Assembly: GCA_963665575.2 (NCBI GenBank)
Contig: CAXXDW010000005.1
Location: 186,001-250,000 of the forward strand
Direction of reading: 5' to 3'
Length of the DNA stretch: 64,000 bases
Origin: Rariloculus sp963665575
GTDB taxonomy: Bacteria; Pseudomonadota; Gammaproteobacteria; Steroidobacterales; Rariloculaceae
In this document: positions 16,135 through 25,197 of the stretch, in pieces
Position numbering within the stretch: the first letter of the stretch is position 1
Layout of the letters: the number at the start of each line of letters is the position of its first letter
Notes under the pieces: model-generated
Databases searched by the model: none
What the model was told of the DNA's origin: nothing
What the model saw: the letters and a program-made list of their open reading frames with translations, nothing else
Position numbers and translations under genes: made by a program

Positions 16135-18030
16135 TCACGGTGCCGGAAACCCGTGCTCGCGCAGGACCGCGGCAATCTCCTCGAGGATTGCCGGATCGTC
16201 GATCGTGGCGGGAATCGCATGCTCCCTGCCGTCGGCCATGGCGCGCAGAGTGCCGCGCAGGATCTTCCCCGAGCGGGTCTTCGGCAGCCGCTCCACGAGG
16301 ACGGCCTGCTTGAACGCGGCCACGGGCCCGATGCGTTCGCGGACCAGCGCGACGACCTCGCGGACGATGTCGGCTTCGGGACGACCATGGCCCGATTTCC
16401 GGCACAAAAAGCCGAGCGGGACCTGGCCCTTGATGGCATCGGCGATGCCCGTCACGGCACACTCGGCGATATCCGGGTGCGCAGCCAGAACCTCCTCGAT
16501 CGCTCCGGTCGACAGCCGATGCCCCGCGACGTTGATGACATCGTCGGTACGCGTGAGCACGTGTACGTAGCCGTCGGCGTCGATGTAGCCCGCGTCACCC
16601 GTCGTGTAGTAGCCCGGAAAACGCTGAAGATAGGCCTCCCTGAATCGCTTGTCCGCGTTCCAGAGTGTGGGAAGCGTTCCCGGGGGCAATGGCAGCTTGC
16701 AGGCGATCGCGCCGATGCGGTCCGCCGCCGCGGGTTTGCCGTCGTCGTCGAGCACGCGCACATCCCAGCCCGGAACCGGCTTGTTGGCCGATCCCGGACG
16801 GATCGGAAAGAGGCCCAGTCCGCGCGGATTGGCGGTGATTGCCCAGCCGGTTTCCGTCTGCCACCAGTGATCGATGACGGGTCTGCCAAGCTGGGCGCCC
16901 GCCCAGTTCAGGGTTTCCGGATCGCTGCGCTCGCCGGCCAGAAACAGCGCTTGCATGGAACTCGTATCGTGCGCGGCGATGAACCGGCCTTCCGGGTCGT
17001 CGCGGCGTATCGCGCGCAGCGCCGTCGGCGCCGTGAACATGACCTTGACGCGGTGCCGCTCGACGATGCGCCAGAACGTTCCCGCGTCGGGTGTGCCGAC
17101 GGGCTTGCCTTCGAAGAGCAGGGTCGTTGCGCCCTTGAAGAGCGGCGCGTAGACGATGTAGGAGTGACCCACGACCCAGCCGACGTCGGATGCGGCCCAA
17201 TAGACATCGCCGGCCTCAATGCCGTAGATCGCCTGCATGGACCAGTTGAGCGCGACCGCGTGACCGCCGTTGTCGCGCACGATGCCCTTGGGCTGCCCGG
17301 TCGTGCCCGAGGTGTAGAGGATATAGAGCGGGTCGGTCGCGGCGACCGCGACGCACTCGTGCGGTTGCGCTGCCGCAAGCGCCTCGCTCCAGTCGATGTC
17401 GTCCGGTCCGAGTTCGGCTGCAAGCTCGGCACGCTGCAGGATGATGCAGGCCGAGGGCTTGTGCGCGGCCATGCCAATTGCGGCATCGAGCAGGGGCTTG
17501 TAGGCTACGACGCGGCCGGGTTCGAGACCGCAGCTTGCGGACACGATGGCGCGCGGCTTCGCGTCGTCGATGCGCGTGGCAAGCTCGGCGGCCGCAAAGC
17601 CGCCGAAGACGACCGAATGCACCGCGCCCAGACGCGCGCAGGCCAGCATCGCGACAACGGTTTCCGGCACCATCGGCATGTAGATGATGACGCGATCGCC
17701 CTTGCGGACGTCGGCTTGCGCAAGCGCGCCGGCGAACCTTGCCGTGAGAACGAGCAGCTCCGCGTAGCTGTAGGTTCGTGACCCGTCGGTCATGACGCTC
17801 TCGTAGATCAGTGCGGGCTGCTCCGCGCGGCCGCGTTGCACGTGCCGGTCCAGGCAGTTGTAGCAGGTGTTGAGTTGTCCGCCGGAAAACCAGCGGTACA
17901 ACGGCGCGTCAGAATCGTCGAGGACGCGTTCCCAGGGTTCAATCCAGTCGACGCCGCTCGCGGCCTCGGCCCAGAAGCCTTCCGGATCGGACAGTGAACG
18001 TTCCCAGGCGTGGGCGTATGCGTCGGGCAT
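16135..18030 (-). CDS. prpE: propionyl-CoA synthetase
   Basis: Cytoplasmic AMP-forming ligase that converts propionate, ATP and CoA to propionyl-CoA, 631 residues, full length. The N-terminal ACAS segment (WFSGGQLNTCYNCLDRHV) is followed by the P-loop YTSGTTGQPKG, the hinge YYTTGDAGYIDADGYVHV and the acylation lysine in KTRSGKILR near the C-terminus. The HWWQTETGW motif resembles PrpE and acetyl-CoA synthetases. No methylcitrate-cycle genes are adjacent, so acetate or another short acid is possible. Confidence 0.92.
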   Translation of the reverse strand: MPDAYAHAWERSLSDPEGFWAEAASGVDWIEPWERVLDDSDAPLYRWFSGGQLNTCYNCLDRHVQRGRAEQPALIYESVMTDGSRTYSYAELLVLTARFAGALAQADVRKGDRVIIYMPMVPETVVAMLACARLGAVHSVVFGGFAAAELATRIDDAKPRAIVSASCGLEPGRVVAYKPLLDAAIGMAAHKPSACIILQRAELAAELGPDDIDWSEALAAAQPHECVAVAATDPLYILYTSGTTGQPKGIVRDNGGHAVALNWSMQAIYGIEAGDVYWAASDVGWVVGHSYIVYAPLFKGATTLLFEGKPVGTPDAGTFWRIVERHRVKVMFTAPTALRAIRRDDPEGRFIAAHDTSSMQALFLAGERSDPETLNWAGAQLGRPVIDHWWQTETGWAITANPRGLGLFPIRPGSANKPVPGWDVRVLDDDGKPAAADRIGAIACKLPLPPGTLPTLWNADKRFREAYLQRFPGYYTTGDAGYIDADGYVHVLTRTDDVINVAGHRLSTGAIEEVLAAHPDIAECAVTGIADAIKGQVPLGFLCRKSGHGRPEADIVREVVALVRERIGPVAAFKQAVLVERLPKTRSGKILRGTLRAMADGREHAIPATIDDPAILEEIAAVLREHGFPAP

Positions 18031-18252
18031 CGGCGATCTAGCAGCTCGAAGCCAAACTCCAGCCGGGTTCGACCCCGCGACGAGAGCTTACGCCGCGGCA
18101 CGGTGAGCCCGATCGCCCGGACGTTCCGGTTCGATGGCCGAGGAGCACGCGGCCCGCCGGGAAACCCTGCGGTGGCGGGGCCGGTCCAGGCCCGAGTTCA
18201 GGTCGACGCCTGCAGGTCGCGTGACCCTCCGCCGGCGCGTACGGCGCCACTG

Positions 18253-18660
18253 TCAGTCGCCGCGGAAGTTGAGTTCGACACAAACGCCGTTCGGATCCCG
18301 GACGAAGAGTTGCCGAAGCGAAATGTCACGTACGAGGTTGCGACTGAAGTCAAGTCCGCTCGCCTCGAGCCTTGCGACGGCACCGTCATAGTCCTCCGCA
18401 TTGAACGCGACATGGTCCAGCGACCCGGTGCCGGCTGCGCGTTTCGAGTGCGGGAGACCTTGCGCCTCGGCCCAGACCGTGTACGACGCCCACTCGCACA
18501 CATGAATGCAGGGCGTGTCGCCGACGTAGAACCACGCCCCCTCGAATCCGAGTTCCGGGCGGTAACCGTCGGTCATGCCGAGCACGTTGCAGTAGAAATC
18601 CCTTGTATCTTCCAGGTCGTCGGTATTTACGGTGACGTGGTCGAGTTTCTGTAATGCCAT
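18253..18660 (-). CDS. VOC-family (glyoxalase/dioxygenase fold) protein
   Basis: 135 residues made of two beta-alpha-beta-beta-beta repeats. The first metal ligand is in LDHVTVNTDDL, a second His lies in DHVAFNAEDYDGAVARL, and the C-terminal Glu in DPNGVCVELNFRG is the canonical third ligand. The VOC fold covers glyoxalases, fosfomycin-resistance enzymes and extradiol dioxygenases; the specific reaction cannot be assigned. It is divergent from the amidohydrolase fragment starting at 18847. Confidence 0.85.
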   Translation of the reverse strand: MALQKLDHVTVNTDDLEDTRDFYCNVLGMTDGYRPELGFEGAWFYVGDTPCIHVCEWASYTVWAEAQGLPHSKRAAGTGSLDHVAFNAEDYDGAVARLEASGLDFSRNLVRDISLRQLFVRDPNGVCVELNFRGD

Positions 18661-18846
18661 TGTTGCTCGCTCGTCGCGTGTGCCGAAGTGCGTCCGGCGG
18701 AGTCTACAACGATCGCTTCGCGGAGCCTATCGCGCGGTTGCCGAGCACGTTCGTCGAGCGTTCCGGTCGCGTGCGGGATATACGCGCACCCATGTACCGT
18801 ATATCGTGTACGGCTTCGTCAACTGGCCACAGCAAGGGGCAGCCGG

Positions 18847-19143
18847 ATGTCCGGAGCCGATACGCAGCGAAGCTACCGGCGCATCGCCACCGAGGAAGCG
18901 TTCGCGCCGAGCGACATGATCGCGAGTTACAAGTCGTTGATCACAGGCGGCGCGACGAACGACCCCGGCTTCGAGAGCCTCATGGGCTACTTTCTCTTCA
19001 ACGAAAGCCCGCGCACGAACGCCATTGTCGAGCGCCTGCAGGATCTCGGCGACCGGCGCATCGGCGACATGGACCCGGGGGCGTTTGCAGGGACCGCGCG
19101 AGCCCGCGCGACGATTGGTCGGCATATTCGGGGGCATCGATGA
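18847..19143 (+). pseudogene. N-terminal fragment of an amidohydrolase (truncated)
   Basis: A 98-codon frame. Its first ~73 residues match the start of amidohydrolase-2 (gamma-resorcylate decarboxylase/ACMSD-like) proteins: RRIATEEAFAPSDMI, DPGFESLMGY, and VERLQDLGDRRIGDMD. Where those proteins continue with a long TIM-barrel, the sequence switches to 25 unrelated residues and stops. No other frame continues the barrel, so this looks like a deletion remnant and not a simple frameshift. The stop overlaps the ATG of the intact amidohydrolase at 19140. Confidence 0.65.
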
Positions 19144-20234
19144 GACAGACGCGAAGAGAGTTCCTGAGGGCTGCGGCATCGGCAGGCGTTGCGATGTGCG
19201 GTTGCGAGTGGGCGATTGCGCAGCAGGCCGCTTCGGGGCCGCGCCGCGGTCCGACGGTCATCAACGGTGAACGGGTCCGCACGATCGACATGCACGCACA
19301 CATCCTCGTACCGGAGGTCTGGGAACTCATCGAGGGCTACGAGCGCGCGGAGTCGGACATCGGCGCATTCCTGCGCTCGCCGATGGCGCCGCGACTCACG
19401 AGCATGGATGACCGTCTCGAGGACATGGACCGGCAGGGTATCGACGTTCAGGCGCTGACGCTGCACTTCCAGCATCAGCACGATTGGGCAGAGCCGGAGC
19501 TTGCCGACGCGATCGCGAGGCTACTGAACGAGAAGATGTCCGAGGTCGTGGCCATGCATCCCGACCGCCTGGTCGGGCTCGGCGCCGTGTCCTTGCAACA
19601 CCCGGAACTCGCGGTCGGGCAACTCGATTATCTGGTGCAGGAACTGGATCTGCGCGGCGTCATGATGACGACGCTGATCGGCGACGAGGAGATTTCCGCG
19701 CCGCGTTTCGAGCCGTTCTGGACGCGGGCCGAAGAACTTCAGGCCGTGGTTTTCATCCATCCTGAAGCCAGCTTCGGCGATGCCGGCGGCCGCTTCGCAG
19801 GCGCAGGCGCGCTCGGCAATACGGTCGGAATGCCACTCGACACGACGGTCGCGATGTCGCACATGATCTTCAGCGGCTTCCTGGACCGCCATCCGCGGAT
19901 CCGGATCGTCTGGTCGCACGGCGGTGGCTATCTGCCGTCCTATATCGGCCGTTCCGACAATTGCGCACAACGCACGAGCGGCTGTCAGGGCATCGAGAAA
20001 ACGCCGAGCGAATACCTGCGCCAACTCTACTACGACACGGTCGTCTACTCCGCCGACAATCTGGCGCACCTGATCAACGAGGTCGGCTCCGACCGGATCG
20101 TGCTCGGCACCGACTACCCGTTCCCGATCGCGGCCGAGGATCCGGTCGGCGACGCACTGGCGGTCGAAGGGCTCGGCGACGACGAACTCGTTGCCATCCT
20201 CGGGGGCACGGCGGCGGAACTCCTCAGGCTGTAG
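19140..20234 (+). CDS. Tat-exported amidohydrolase-2 family metal hydrolase/decarboxylase
   Basis: 364 residues with a twin-arginine leader (RQTRREFLRAAASAG), so probably folded and cofactor-loaded before export to the periplasm. The mature TIM-barrel shows the HxH metal site in TIDMHAHIL and the His of IRIVWSHGGGYLPSY. The terminal Asp sits in VLGTDYPFP. These are the residues of amidohydrolase-2 enzymes such as ACMSD and aromatic-acid decarboxylases. The start overlaps the stop of the truncated amidohydrolase upstream (ATGA). The substrate is unknown; aromatic or carboxylated compounds are typical for the family. Confidence 0.88.
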   Translation: MRQTRREFLRAAASAGVAMCGCEWAIAQQAASGPRRGPTVINGERVRTIDMHAHILVPEVWELIEGYERAESDIGAFLRSPMAPRLTSMDDRLEDMDRQGIDVQALTLHFQHQHDWAEPELADAIARLLNEKMSEVVAMHPDRLVGLGAVSLQHPELAVGQLDYLVQELDLRGVMMTTLIGDEEISAPRFEPFWTRAEELQAVVFIHPEASFGDAGGRFAGAGALGNTVGMPLDTTVAMSHMIFSGFLDRHPRIRIVWSHGGGYLPSYIGRSDNCAQRTSGCQGIEKTPSEYLRQLYYDTVVYSADNLAHLINEVGSDRIVLGTDYPFPIAAEDPVGDALAVEGLGDDELVAILGGTAAELLRL

Positions 20235-20253
20235 GCCGCTACGGCTGCGCGGG

Positions 20254-21204
20254 TCAGGTCAGGACGTTGACGGGTTCGCCGTCGAGCCAGGCACGGATGT
20301 TGGCGACGGTCGTCGTGAAAAAGAGCTCGTAGTTCTCCTTCGTCACGTAACCCGTGTGCGGCGTCAGGGCCGTGTTGGGAAGGTCGCGCAGGGGATGGTC
20401 GGCGGGCAGTGGTTCGGTGTCGTAAACGTCGAGGCCGGCGCCGGCGATGCGGCCGGATTCAAGTGCGTCGAGCAGGGCCATTTCCTGGACGATCGGTCCC
20501 CGGCTCGTGTTGATGAAATACGCCGTGGGTTTCATCAGGCCGAAGTCGGCCGCGCCGATCAGGCCGCGGCTGCGGTCGCCGAGCGTGAGGTGCACCGTGA
20601 CGAAGTCGGACGTGGCGAAAAGCGCCTTGCGCGACACGAGCCTGACCCCGAACTCCTCGCAGCGCGCCTGCGTCAGGTTGAGGCTCCAGGCCACGACATT
20701 CATGCCGAATGCCTGACCGATTCCTGCGACCTGCGGGCCGAGCCTGCCGAGACCGACAACGCCGAGTGTCTTGCCGTTCAGGCCGACGCCGAGGCCTTCT
20801 CCCCAGCGTCCTTCGCGCATGATTCGATCGTCCTCGGGCACGCGCTTGGCGAGCGCGATAATGAGCGCCCAGGCGTGCTCGGCCGCGGGGTAGGGCAGGA
20901 TCGGCGTTCCGGTGACGACGATGCCGTTAGCGCGCGCCGCTTCGAGGTCGATCGAGGCGTTGCGCCTGCCCGTCGTGTTGAGGAGCGCGAGATTCGGCAG
21001 CCTGGCGAGCAGCGATCGCGGAAACGGCGTGCGCTCGCGCATCATCGTGACGATCTCGAACGGTTCGAGGCGTTCGGCGACCGCGTCCTCGTCTGCCAGG
21101 TGATCGTGGAAGACGCTGATCTCGACGGCGTCCCCGATGGCGGCCCAGTCCGCGGACCCGAGCGCTGCGTTCTCGTAGTCGTCGATGACGGCAAGTTTCT
21201 TCAT
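20254..21204 (-). CDS. D-isomer-specific 2-hydroxyacid dehydrogenase
   Basis: A cytoplasmic NAD(P)-dependent oxidoreductase of 316 residues. The Rossmann motif GVVGLGRLGPQVAG is followed by the family signatures INTSRGPIVQE (substrate-binding Arg), DVYDTEPLPADHP (catalytic Glu region) and LTPHTGYVTKENYE (catalytic His). It starts at ATG 21204 (KKLAVIDDYEN); an upstream in-frame codon at 21243 would overlap the neighbouring lipoprotein gene. The substrate is not evident. It converges with the amidohydrolase, 19 bp apart. Confidence 0.9.
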   Translation of the reverse strand: MKKLAVIDDYENAALGSADWAAIGDAVEISVFHDHLADEDAVAERLEPFEIVTMMRERTPFPRSLLARLPNLALLNTTGRRNASIDLEAARANGIVVTGTPILPYPAAEHAWALIIALAKRVPEDDRIMREGRWGEGLGVGLNGKTLGVVGLGRLGPQVAGIGQAFGMNVVAWSLNLTQARCEEFGVRLVSRKALFATSDFVTVHLTLGDRSRGLIGAADFGLMKPTAYFINTSRGPIVQEMALLDALESGRIAGAGLDVYDTEPLPADHPLRDLPNTALTPHTGYVTKENYELFFTTTVANIRAWLDGEPVNVLT

Positions 21205-21221
21205 GGCATAGGCATTGAGGG

Positions 21222-21608
21222 CTAGTCCGCTGCCGGTATGCACTCGGTCTGAAAAAGGCGCCAGCGGCGACTGTCAGCCTCGTTGATGAGCACACAGTTC
21301 TCACCGTTGATTACGAGGCGGAACCGGACCGGCTGGTCGAGCAGGCGGCCGATTGCGGGCTGATCCTCGATCGAACGCGGGGGCGCGCGTTCGAGGATCA
21401 GCGTACTCGTCTCGGTCAGCGCGTCGTCGGCCAGCGCAATGGCCGTGTCGTTGACCGCGGTCGTCACGACGCGCGTGAGTTCGAAACGCGACGTTGGCGT
21501 CGGGTTCACGATGAGAGCGGGCACGTCCTCGAGCGTGGCCCGTCCGCCGCGGCAGGCGGACAATACGACGAGCGTCGCGACGATAAACGTGATTGAAACG
21601 CGGGGCAT
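21222..21608 (-). CDS. small predicted lipoprotein, unknown function
   Basis: 128 residues with a lipobox VVLSAC (Cys19), hence an outer- or inner-membrane lipoprotein. The mature part is short and beta-like, with two later cysteines (ENCVLIN and QTECIPA) that could form a disulfide. It lies 17 bp upstream of the 2-hydroxyacid dehydrogenase start and shares its strand, so the two may be cotranscribed. No family is recognised. Confidence 0.65.
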   Translation of the reverse strand: MPRVSITFIVATLVVLSACRGGRATLEDVPALIVNPTPTSRFELTRVVTTAVNDTAIALADDALTETSTLILERAPPRSIEDQPAIGRLLDQPVRFRLVINGENCVLINEADSRRWRLFQTECIPAAD

Positions 21609-21775
21609 CCCTTACCTGCTATTAGCTGTCCGTTGATCCTGCGATTCCCGGCGCGGTGCGGGAACCGGACGTGACTTTAGCGCATTCGCCCGCGGTCGGC
21701 GACGCAGATTGCCCACGCGGGCACCGCAGCGGCGGACCGGGCTCCGTTTCGCCGGTGCCACGGCGGAGGCGGCCA

Positions 21776-23527
21776 TCATGGCAATCCATCCAGCCAGCGG
21801 TTCTCCCTGAACGGCGACCGATTGAGCGCGACGTCGTCCGCGGGAAACTCGGTTGCACCCGTAGCGGCCCCGGCCGCGGGAAAATTCCGCAGGATCGTGC
21901 TTGCCGGGGGCGCGGGGCAGGTTCCGTCGACCCGATATGCGAGCGCCGCGGCAAGTCTGCCTTCCTCCAGGTCGCCGAGCGGTCGCGTGAAGTCGTCGTC
22001 CACGGCACAGCCGGGAATCGTCGTGTCGGCCCGGCCAGTGAAGTTGTCCGGCGAGAAACCGTCGGCATAGTCGCCGAAGCCCTTGGCGTTCACACCCCTG
22101 AACTGAATCGAGAAGTAGGTCGTACCGCAGTTGTCGGCCGGGTAGAAGCCATACGGCTTGCCGCAGGTTGATCCGCCGATCTGAATGACCTCGACGTCGA
22201 CGCCGCGCAGGCCGTTCATGATCGATTCGCTGGCCGAGCAGGTCCCACGGCCGGTCAGGACGAACACGCGCGGCAGATCCAGTGACGGGAGCCGCGTCCC
22301 GCGATATTGCGAATCCCCGATCGACTCCGGCAGGAACTCCAGCGGCGTCAGCGGCCTGCCCGTAACCGGGTTCGTAACCGGGTGCTTGTCGTTGAACCGG
22401 ATTTCCTCGAACGCGCGACCGGCTGTCGGGACCGGTCCGGCGATCATGTAGGCGAGCTCGCTCGCGATGTAGAGAAAGCCGCCGCCGTTGTAGCGCAGGT
22501 CGAGCACGAGGTCGGTGATTGCGGCCTGTTCGAGTTCGTTGACCGCTTCGATGAGCGCGGGTTCCGACGTCGCGATGTGATCGCTGAAGAACATGTATCC
22601 GACGCTGCCGGTTGGTGTATCGATGGTCTTGACGTGTTGCACCGGCTCGAGCGTGACGAACTCCGAGCGCAAGGTGACCTCGCGCGACGTGTCTGAACCC
22701 GGATCCTGAATCCGGAAGGTATGCGTTTCGCCGGCACCATCGGGAAAGAGTCCGGAAATCAGCGCGTCGACGGCGGCGGCATCCGTTGCGTTGACGACAT
22801 CAACGCCGTCGATCTCGAGCACGACCGCGCCGCGCGCGAGATTCGCCGGGGCCCGCGTGGCGGGCGTATCCGGCGATGTATACGCGACGACGATGTGCCG
22901 CGGTACCGTGCGCGCGACCAGTGCCCACTCGACCCCGTAACCGGCGGAAACGCCCGATTGTGCCAGGCGGTTCCACTCTTCGGTCGTATAGGTGAAGTGG
23001 AAACGGTCCTTGGGGTTCCCCGACGACGTGAGTTCTTCGGTCCTGAGCAGGTCGAAGTAGTCGCGTGTCGGGTACAGCCCGGGGTCGCGGTCCATGATCT
23101 CGTCGTACCAAAGATAAAGGTTATTGCTCCAGGAGCGCAGCCAGTTGTTTTCGGCAAGCGTCGAGCCCTGAATGTCCGGGTAGGGCCGGCCCGTTTCCGG
23201 ATTGTTGCCGCTGCGCGGGATTTCGCACTGCGCAGCAAAGGTCTCGGCCGGCAGGAAGACGTTCGGCGTCCAGGTTGAACCTTGCGGCGGCGGTGGTTCG
23301 GGGTCCGGGTCCGTGGGCGGATCCGGTGGCGGATCGGGGTCCGTGGGCGGGTCCGGTGGCGGATCGGGCGGTGGGTCCGGGTCTGTAGGCGGGTCGGGCG
23401 GTGGATCCGGCGGCGGCTGCTGGACGGGTGGCGGCTCCGTTGGCGGCGGCGGAGTCGAGCTGCTCCCGCCCCCACAGGCCGCGAGAGCGCAGATCGCAAG
23501 AACGATAAGGGCGTGTCGAAAACGCAT
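21776..23527 (-). CDS. S41-family (C-terminal-processing-like) peptidase lipoprotein with proline-rich spacer
   Basis: 583 residues. The lipobox ALAAC gives a lipidated Cys, followed by an approximately 58-residue Pro/Asp/Thr spacer (residues ~25-82) that would hold the domain away from the membrane. A PDZ-like region (GVEWALVARTVP, GAVVLEIDGVDVV) precedes the S41 protease domain: DLVLDLRYNGGG, then GTCSASESIMNG with the likely catalytic Ser near residue 431. The classic Tsp lysine is not evident; other S41 groups use Ser-His-Glu-type catalysis. It has an unusually high number of cysteines for a Ctp protease. Start 23527 has only a distant GGAG, which lies in an inverted repeat (see 23536-23613). 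Confidence 0.85.
   Translation of the reverse strand: MRFRHALIVLAICALAACGGGSSSTPPPPTEPPPVQQPPPDPPPDPPTDPDPPPDPPPDPPTDPDPPPDPPTDPDPEPPPPQGSTWTPNVFLPAETFAAQCEIPRSGNNPETGRPYPDIQGSTLAENNWLRSWSNNLYLWYDEIMDRDPGLYPTRDYFDLLRTEELTSSGNPKDRFHFTYTTEEWNRLAQSGVSAGYGVEWALVARTVPRHIVVAYTSPDTPATRAPANLARGAVVLEIDGVDVVNATDAAAVDALISGLFPDGAGETHTFRIQDPGSDTSREVTLRSEFVTLEPVQHVKTIDTPTGSVGYMFFSDHIATSEPALIEAVNELEQAAITDLVLDLRYNGGGFLYIASELAYMIAGPVPTAGRAFEEIRFNDKHPVTNPVTGRPLTPLEFLPESIGDSQYRGTRLPSLDLPRVFVLTGRGTCSASESIMNGLRGVDVEVIQIGGSTCGKPYGFYPADNCGTTYFSIQFRGVNAKGFGDYADGFSPDNFTGRADTTIPGCAVDDDFTRPLGDLEEGRLAAALAYRVDGTCPAPPASTILRNFPAAGAATGATEFPADDVALNRSPFRENRWLDGLP
23282..23455 (-). repeat. in-gene proline-rich repeat
   Basis: Degenerate tandem copies encode PPDPPPDPPTDPD-type units in the S41 peptidase lipoprotein. 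The copy number is likely to vary between strains. Confidence 0.8.
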
Positions 23528-23884
23528 CGCGTTCACAGGCTCCGCTTCCCTGCGGGGCGGGCAATGGCGGACGCGATGCGCCATTGCCCGCCAGGAGCCT
23601 GCACCGCAGGAAGTCGCGATCGAGAAAACTCGCTATCGTCGTCCCTTCGGTCGATCGATTGAGGAGAGTATCGAGCCATATTTGACGAAATCGACCGGGC
23701 GCTGGGGCGGATGAGAGCGGAATTGCAGCCGCGACTTCCTGCGACGCGGGCTCCTGGCACATTGGCGGGGCTATTGCATCGGCCGAAACTGCACAGAATG
23801 TCCAGAATTGTACGTCATGGGACTCTGCCTGCGGCGGACGGTTCACGCTGCGCGTGGGCACGTCGATTCCGGCACAATACCGCC
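23528..23884. repeat. gene-free interval with nested inverted repeats
   Basis: No coding signal is seen. The perfect 14-bp arms 23556-23569 and 23579-23592 (GGCGGGCAATGGCG and complement) enclose a 9-base loop. Outer arms CAGGCTCC (23536-23543) and GGAGCCTG (23594-23601) extend the structure. A further 28-bp element at 23590-23617 recurs inverted at 23731-23758 with about three mismatches. The outer left arm covers the only GGAG near the S41 gene start. Confidence 0.75.
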
Positions 23885-24496
23885 ATGCCGCAGCACCGCC
23901 CCAACGTCGTCCGCAATGCCGCCGCGGAGCGCAACAAGGCGCCGATCCTCGACGTGCTGCAACGTGCGCTGCCGCGGACGGGAACCGTGCTGGAGATCGC
24001 GAGCGGCACGGGTCAACATGTCGTGTACTTCGCACGTGCGCTGCCGGAACTCGTCTGGCAGCCGAGCGACTCCGACGGCCGCGCGCTCGCGTGGATCGAG
24101 TCGCTCGTCGATGCGAGTGCGCTCGCCAACGCGAGAATGCCGCTGCGGCTCGACGTGCATGAGCAGCCCTGGCCGGTCCCGGGCGCCGATGCGGTGGTGT
24201 GCATCAACATGATCCACATCTCGCCGTGGACAGCGACCGAAGCCTTGTTTCGCGGCGTCGACGGTGTCCTCGGAGAAACCGCGCCTCTCGTGCTCTACGG
24301 TCCCTACAGGCGTGACGGCCGGCACACCGCGCCGAGCAACGAGGCCTTCGATGCGAACCTCAAGGCCCGGAACGCCGAGTGGGGCGTTCGCGATCTCGAC
24401 GACGTCGCAGCCGAAGCCGGCAAATATGGCTTCCTGCTCGACGAAGTCGTCGAGATGCCGGCCAACAACCTGACGGTCGTGTTCAGGCGCGGTTGA
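23885..24496 (+). CDS. DUF938 SAM-dependent methyltransferase-like protein
   Basis: 203 residues, cytoplasmic. The start MPQHRPNVVRNAAAERNKAPIL and the SAM site LEIASGTGQHVVYFARALP are typical of the DUF938 family, followed by VCINMIHISPW and VLYGPYRRDG. These are predicted class I methyltransferases whose substrate is unknown. ATG 23885 matches family starts; the longer frame from 23711 runs through the repeat interval and is not supported. Confidence 0.9.
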   Translation: MPQHRPNVVRNAAAERNKAPILDVLQRALPRTGTVLEIASGTGQHVVYFARALPELVWQPSDSDGRALAWIESLVDASALANARMPLRLDVHEQPWPVPGADAVVCINMIHISPWTATEALFRGVDGVLGETAPLVLYGPYRRDGRHTAPSNEAFDANLKARNAEWGVRDLDDVAAEAGKYGFLLDEVVEMPANNLTVVFRRG

Positions 24497-24671
24497 GTGT
24501 TCGCTGCAGGCCGGGGTCCGGACTCGTCGGAAGCCGCCGTCGGCAATCCAGAGGAGTCCTCGCGGATCCGGAGCGGTTCGAGACGACGGTCTTGTTTCGA
24601 CACCGAGCCTGCGGTGCTTGGCGGGCGTTTGCTCCGTCGATAAACTGAGCCGGTTTTATGCGGAGCGAATC

Positions 24672-25112
24672 ATGGCGAAGATTCCCACAGCGCTGCAGCC
24701 GCACATCAACGACGCCTTGTGGCCGGATACACCGCTCCTCGGAACCGTGGATGGCGACGGTTACCCGCGGATTTCCCTGCGCGGCAGCACCTGCGTATTC
24801 GATGACGAGACGATAGCGTTCTGGGAACGCAGCCGGGGCGGCGTGAGCGACATCGCCGATGGCGACAAGATCATGGTCTTCTACCAGAAAACCGAACTCC
24901 GGGAGAGCCTGCTGCCATTTGCGGGCGTCGCGCGGTTTTTCGGAACGGCGACGGTATACAAGGACGGTCCGGTTCGCGAGAAGGTCTGGGACAGGATTCT
25001 GCAGGTCGAACGCGAACGCGATCCGGAGAGAAACGGATTCGCGGTGCTCGTCAAGGTAGAGCGTGCCGAAGATCTGCGCGGCGCGCCCTTGCAGGACTCC
25101 GACGCATCCTGA
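24672..25112 (+). CDS. pyridoxamine 5'-phosphate oxidase-fold flavoprotein
   Basis: 146 residues with the split-barrel FMN-binding fold: LLGTVDGDGYPRISLRGS, DDETIAFWERS and KIMVFYQKTELRE. Proteins of this size in the PPOX/general stress group bind FMN or F420 and reduce small molecules or act in stress responses; no exact role can be given. ATG 24672 is chosen because the segment before it does not resemble the family. It sits between the DUF938 gene and the GH3 gene on the same strand. Confidence 0.82.
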   Translation: MAKIPTALQPHINDALWPDTPLLGTVDGDGYPRISLRGSTCVFDDETIAFWERSRGGVSDIADGDKIMVFYQKTELRESLLPFAGVARFFGTATVYKDGPVREKVWDRILQVERERDPERNGFAVLVKVERAEDLRGAPLQDSDAS

Positions 25113-25197
25113 GCGCTGAGAAACGCCCGCGCTTAAGCCTTGCCGCTCAACGGCGGAAACGTCGCCAGACTGACTGTAACGACAATCGGGAGCTGAA

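Noticed and set aside
23282..23455. CRISPR-like or VNTR array
   Set aside because: It is a proline-rich coding repeat without spacers.
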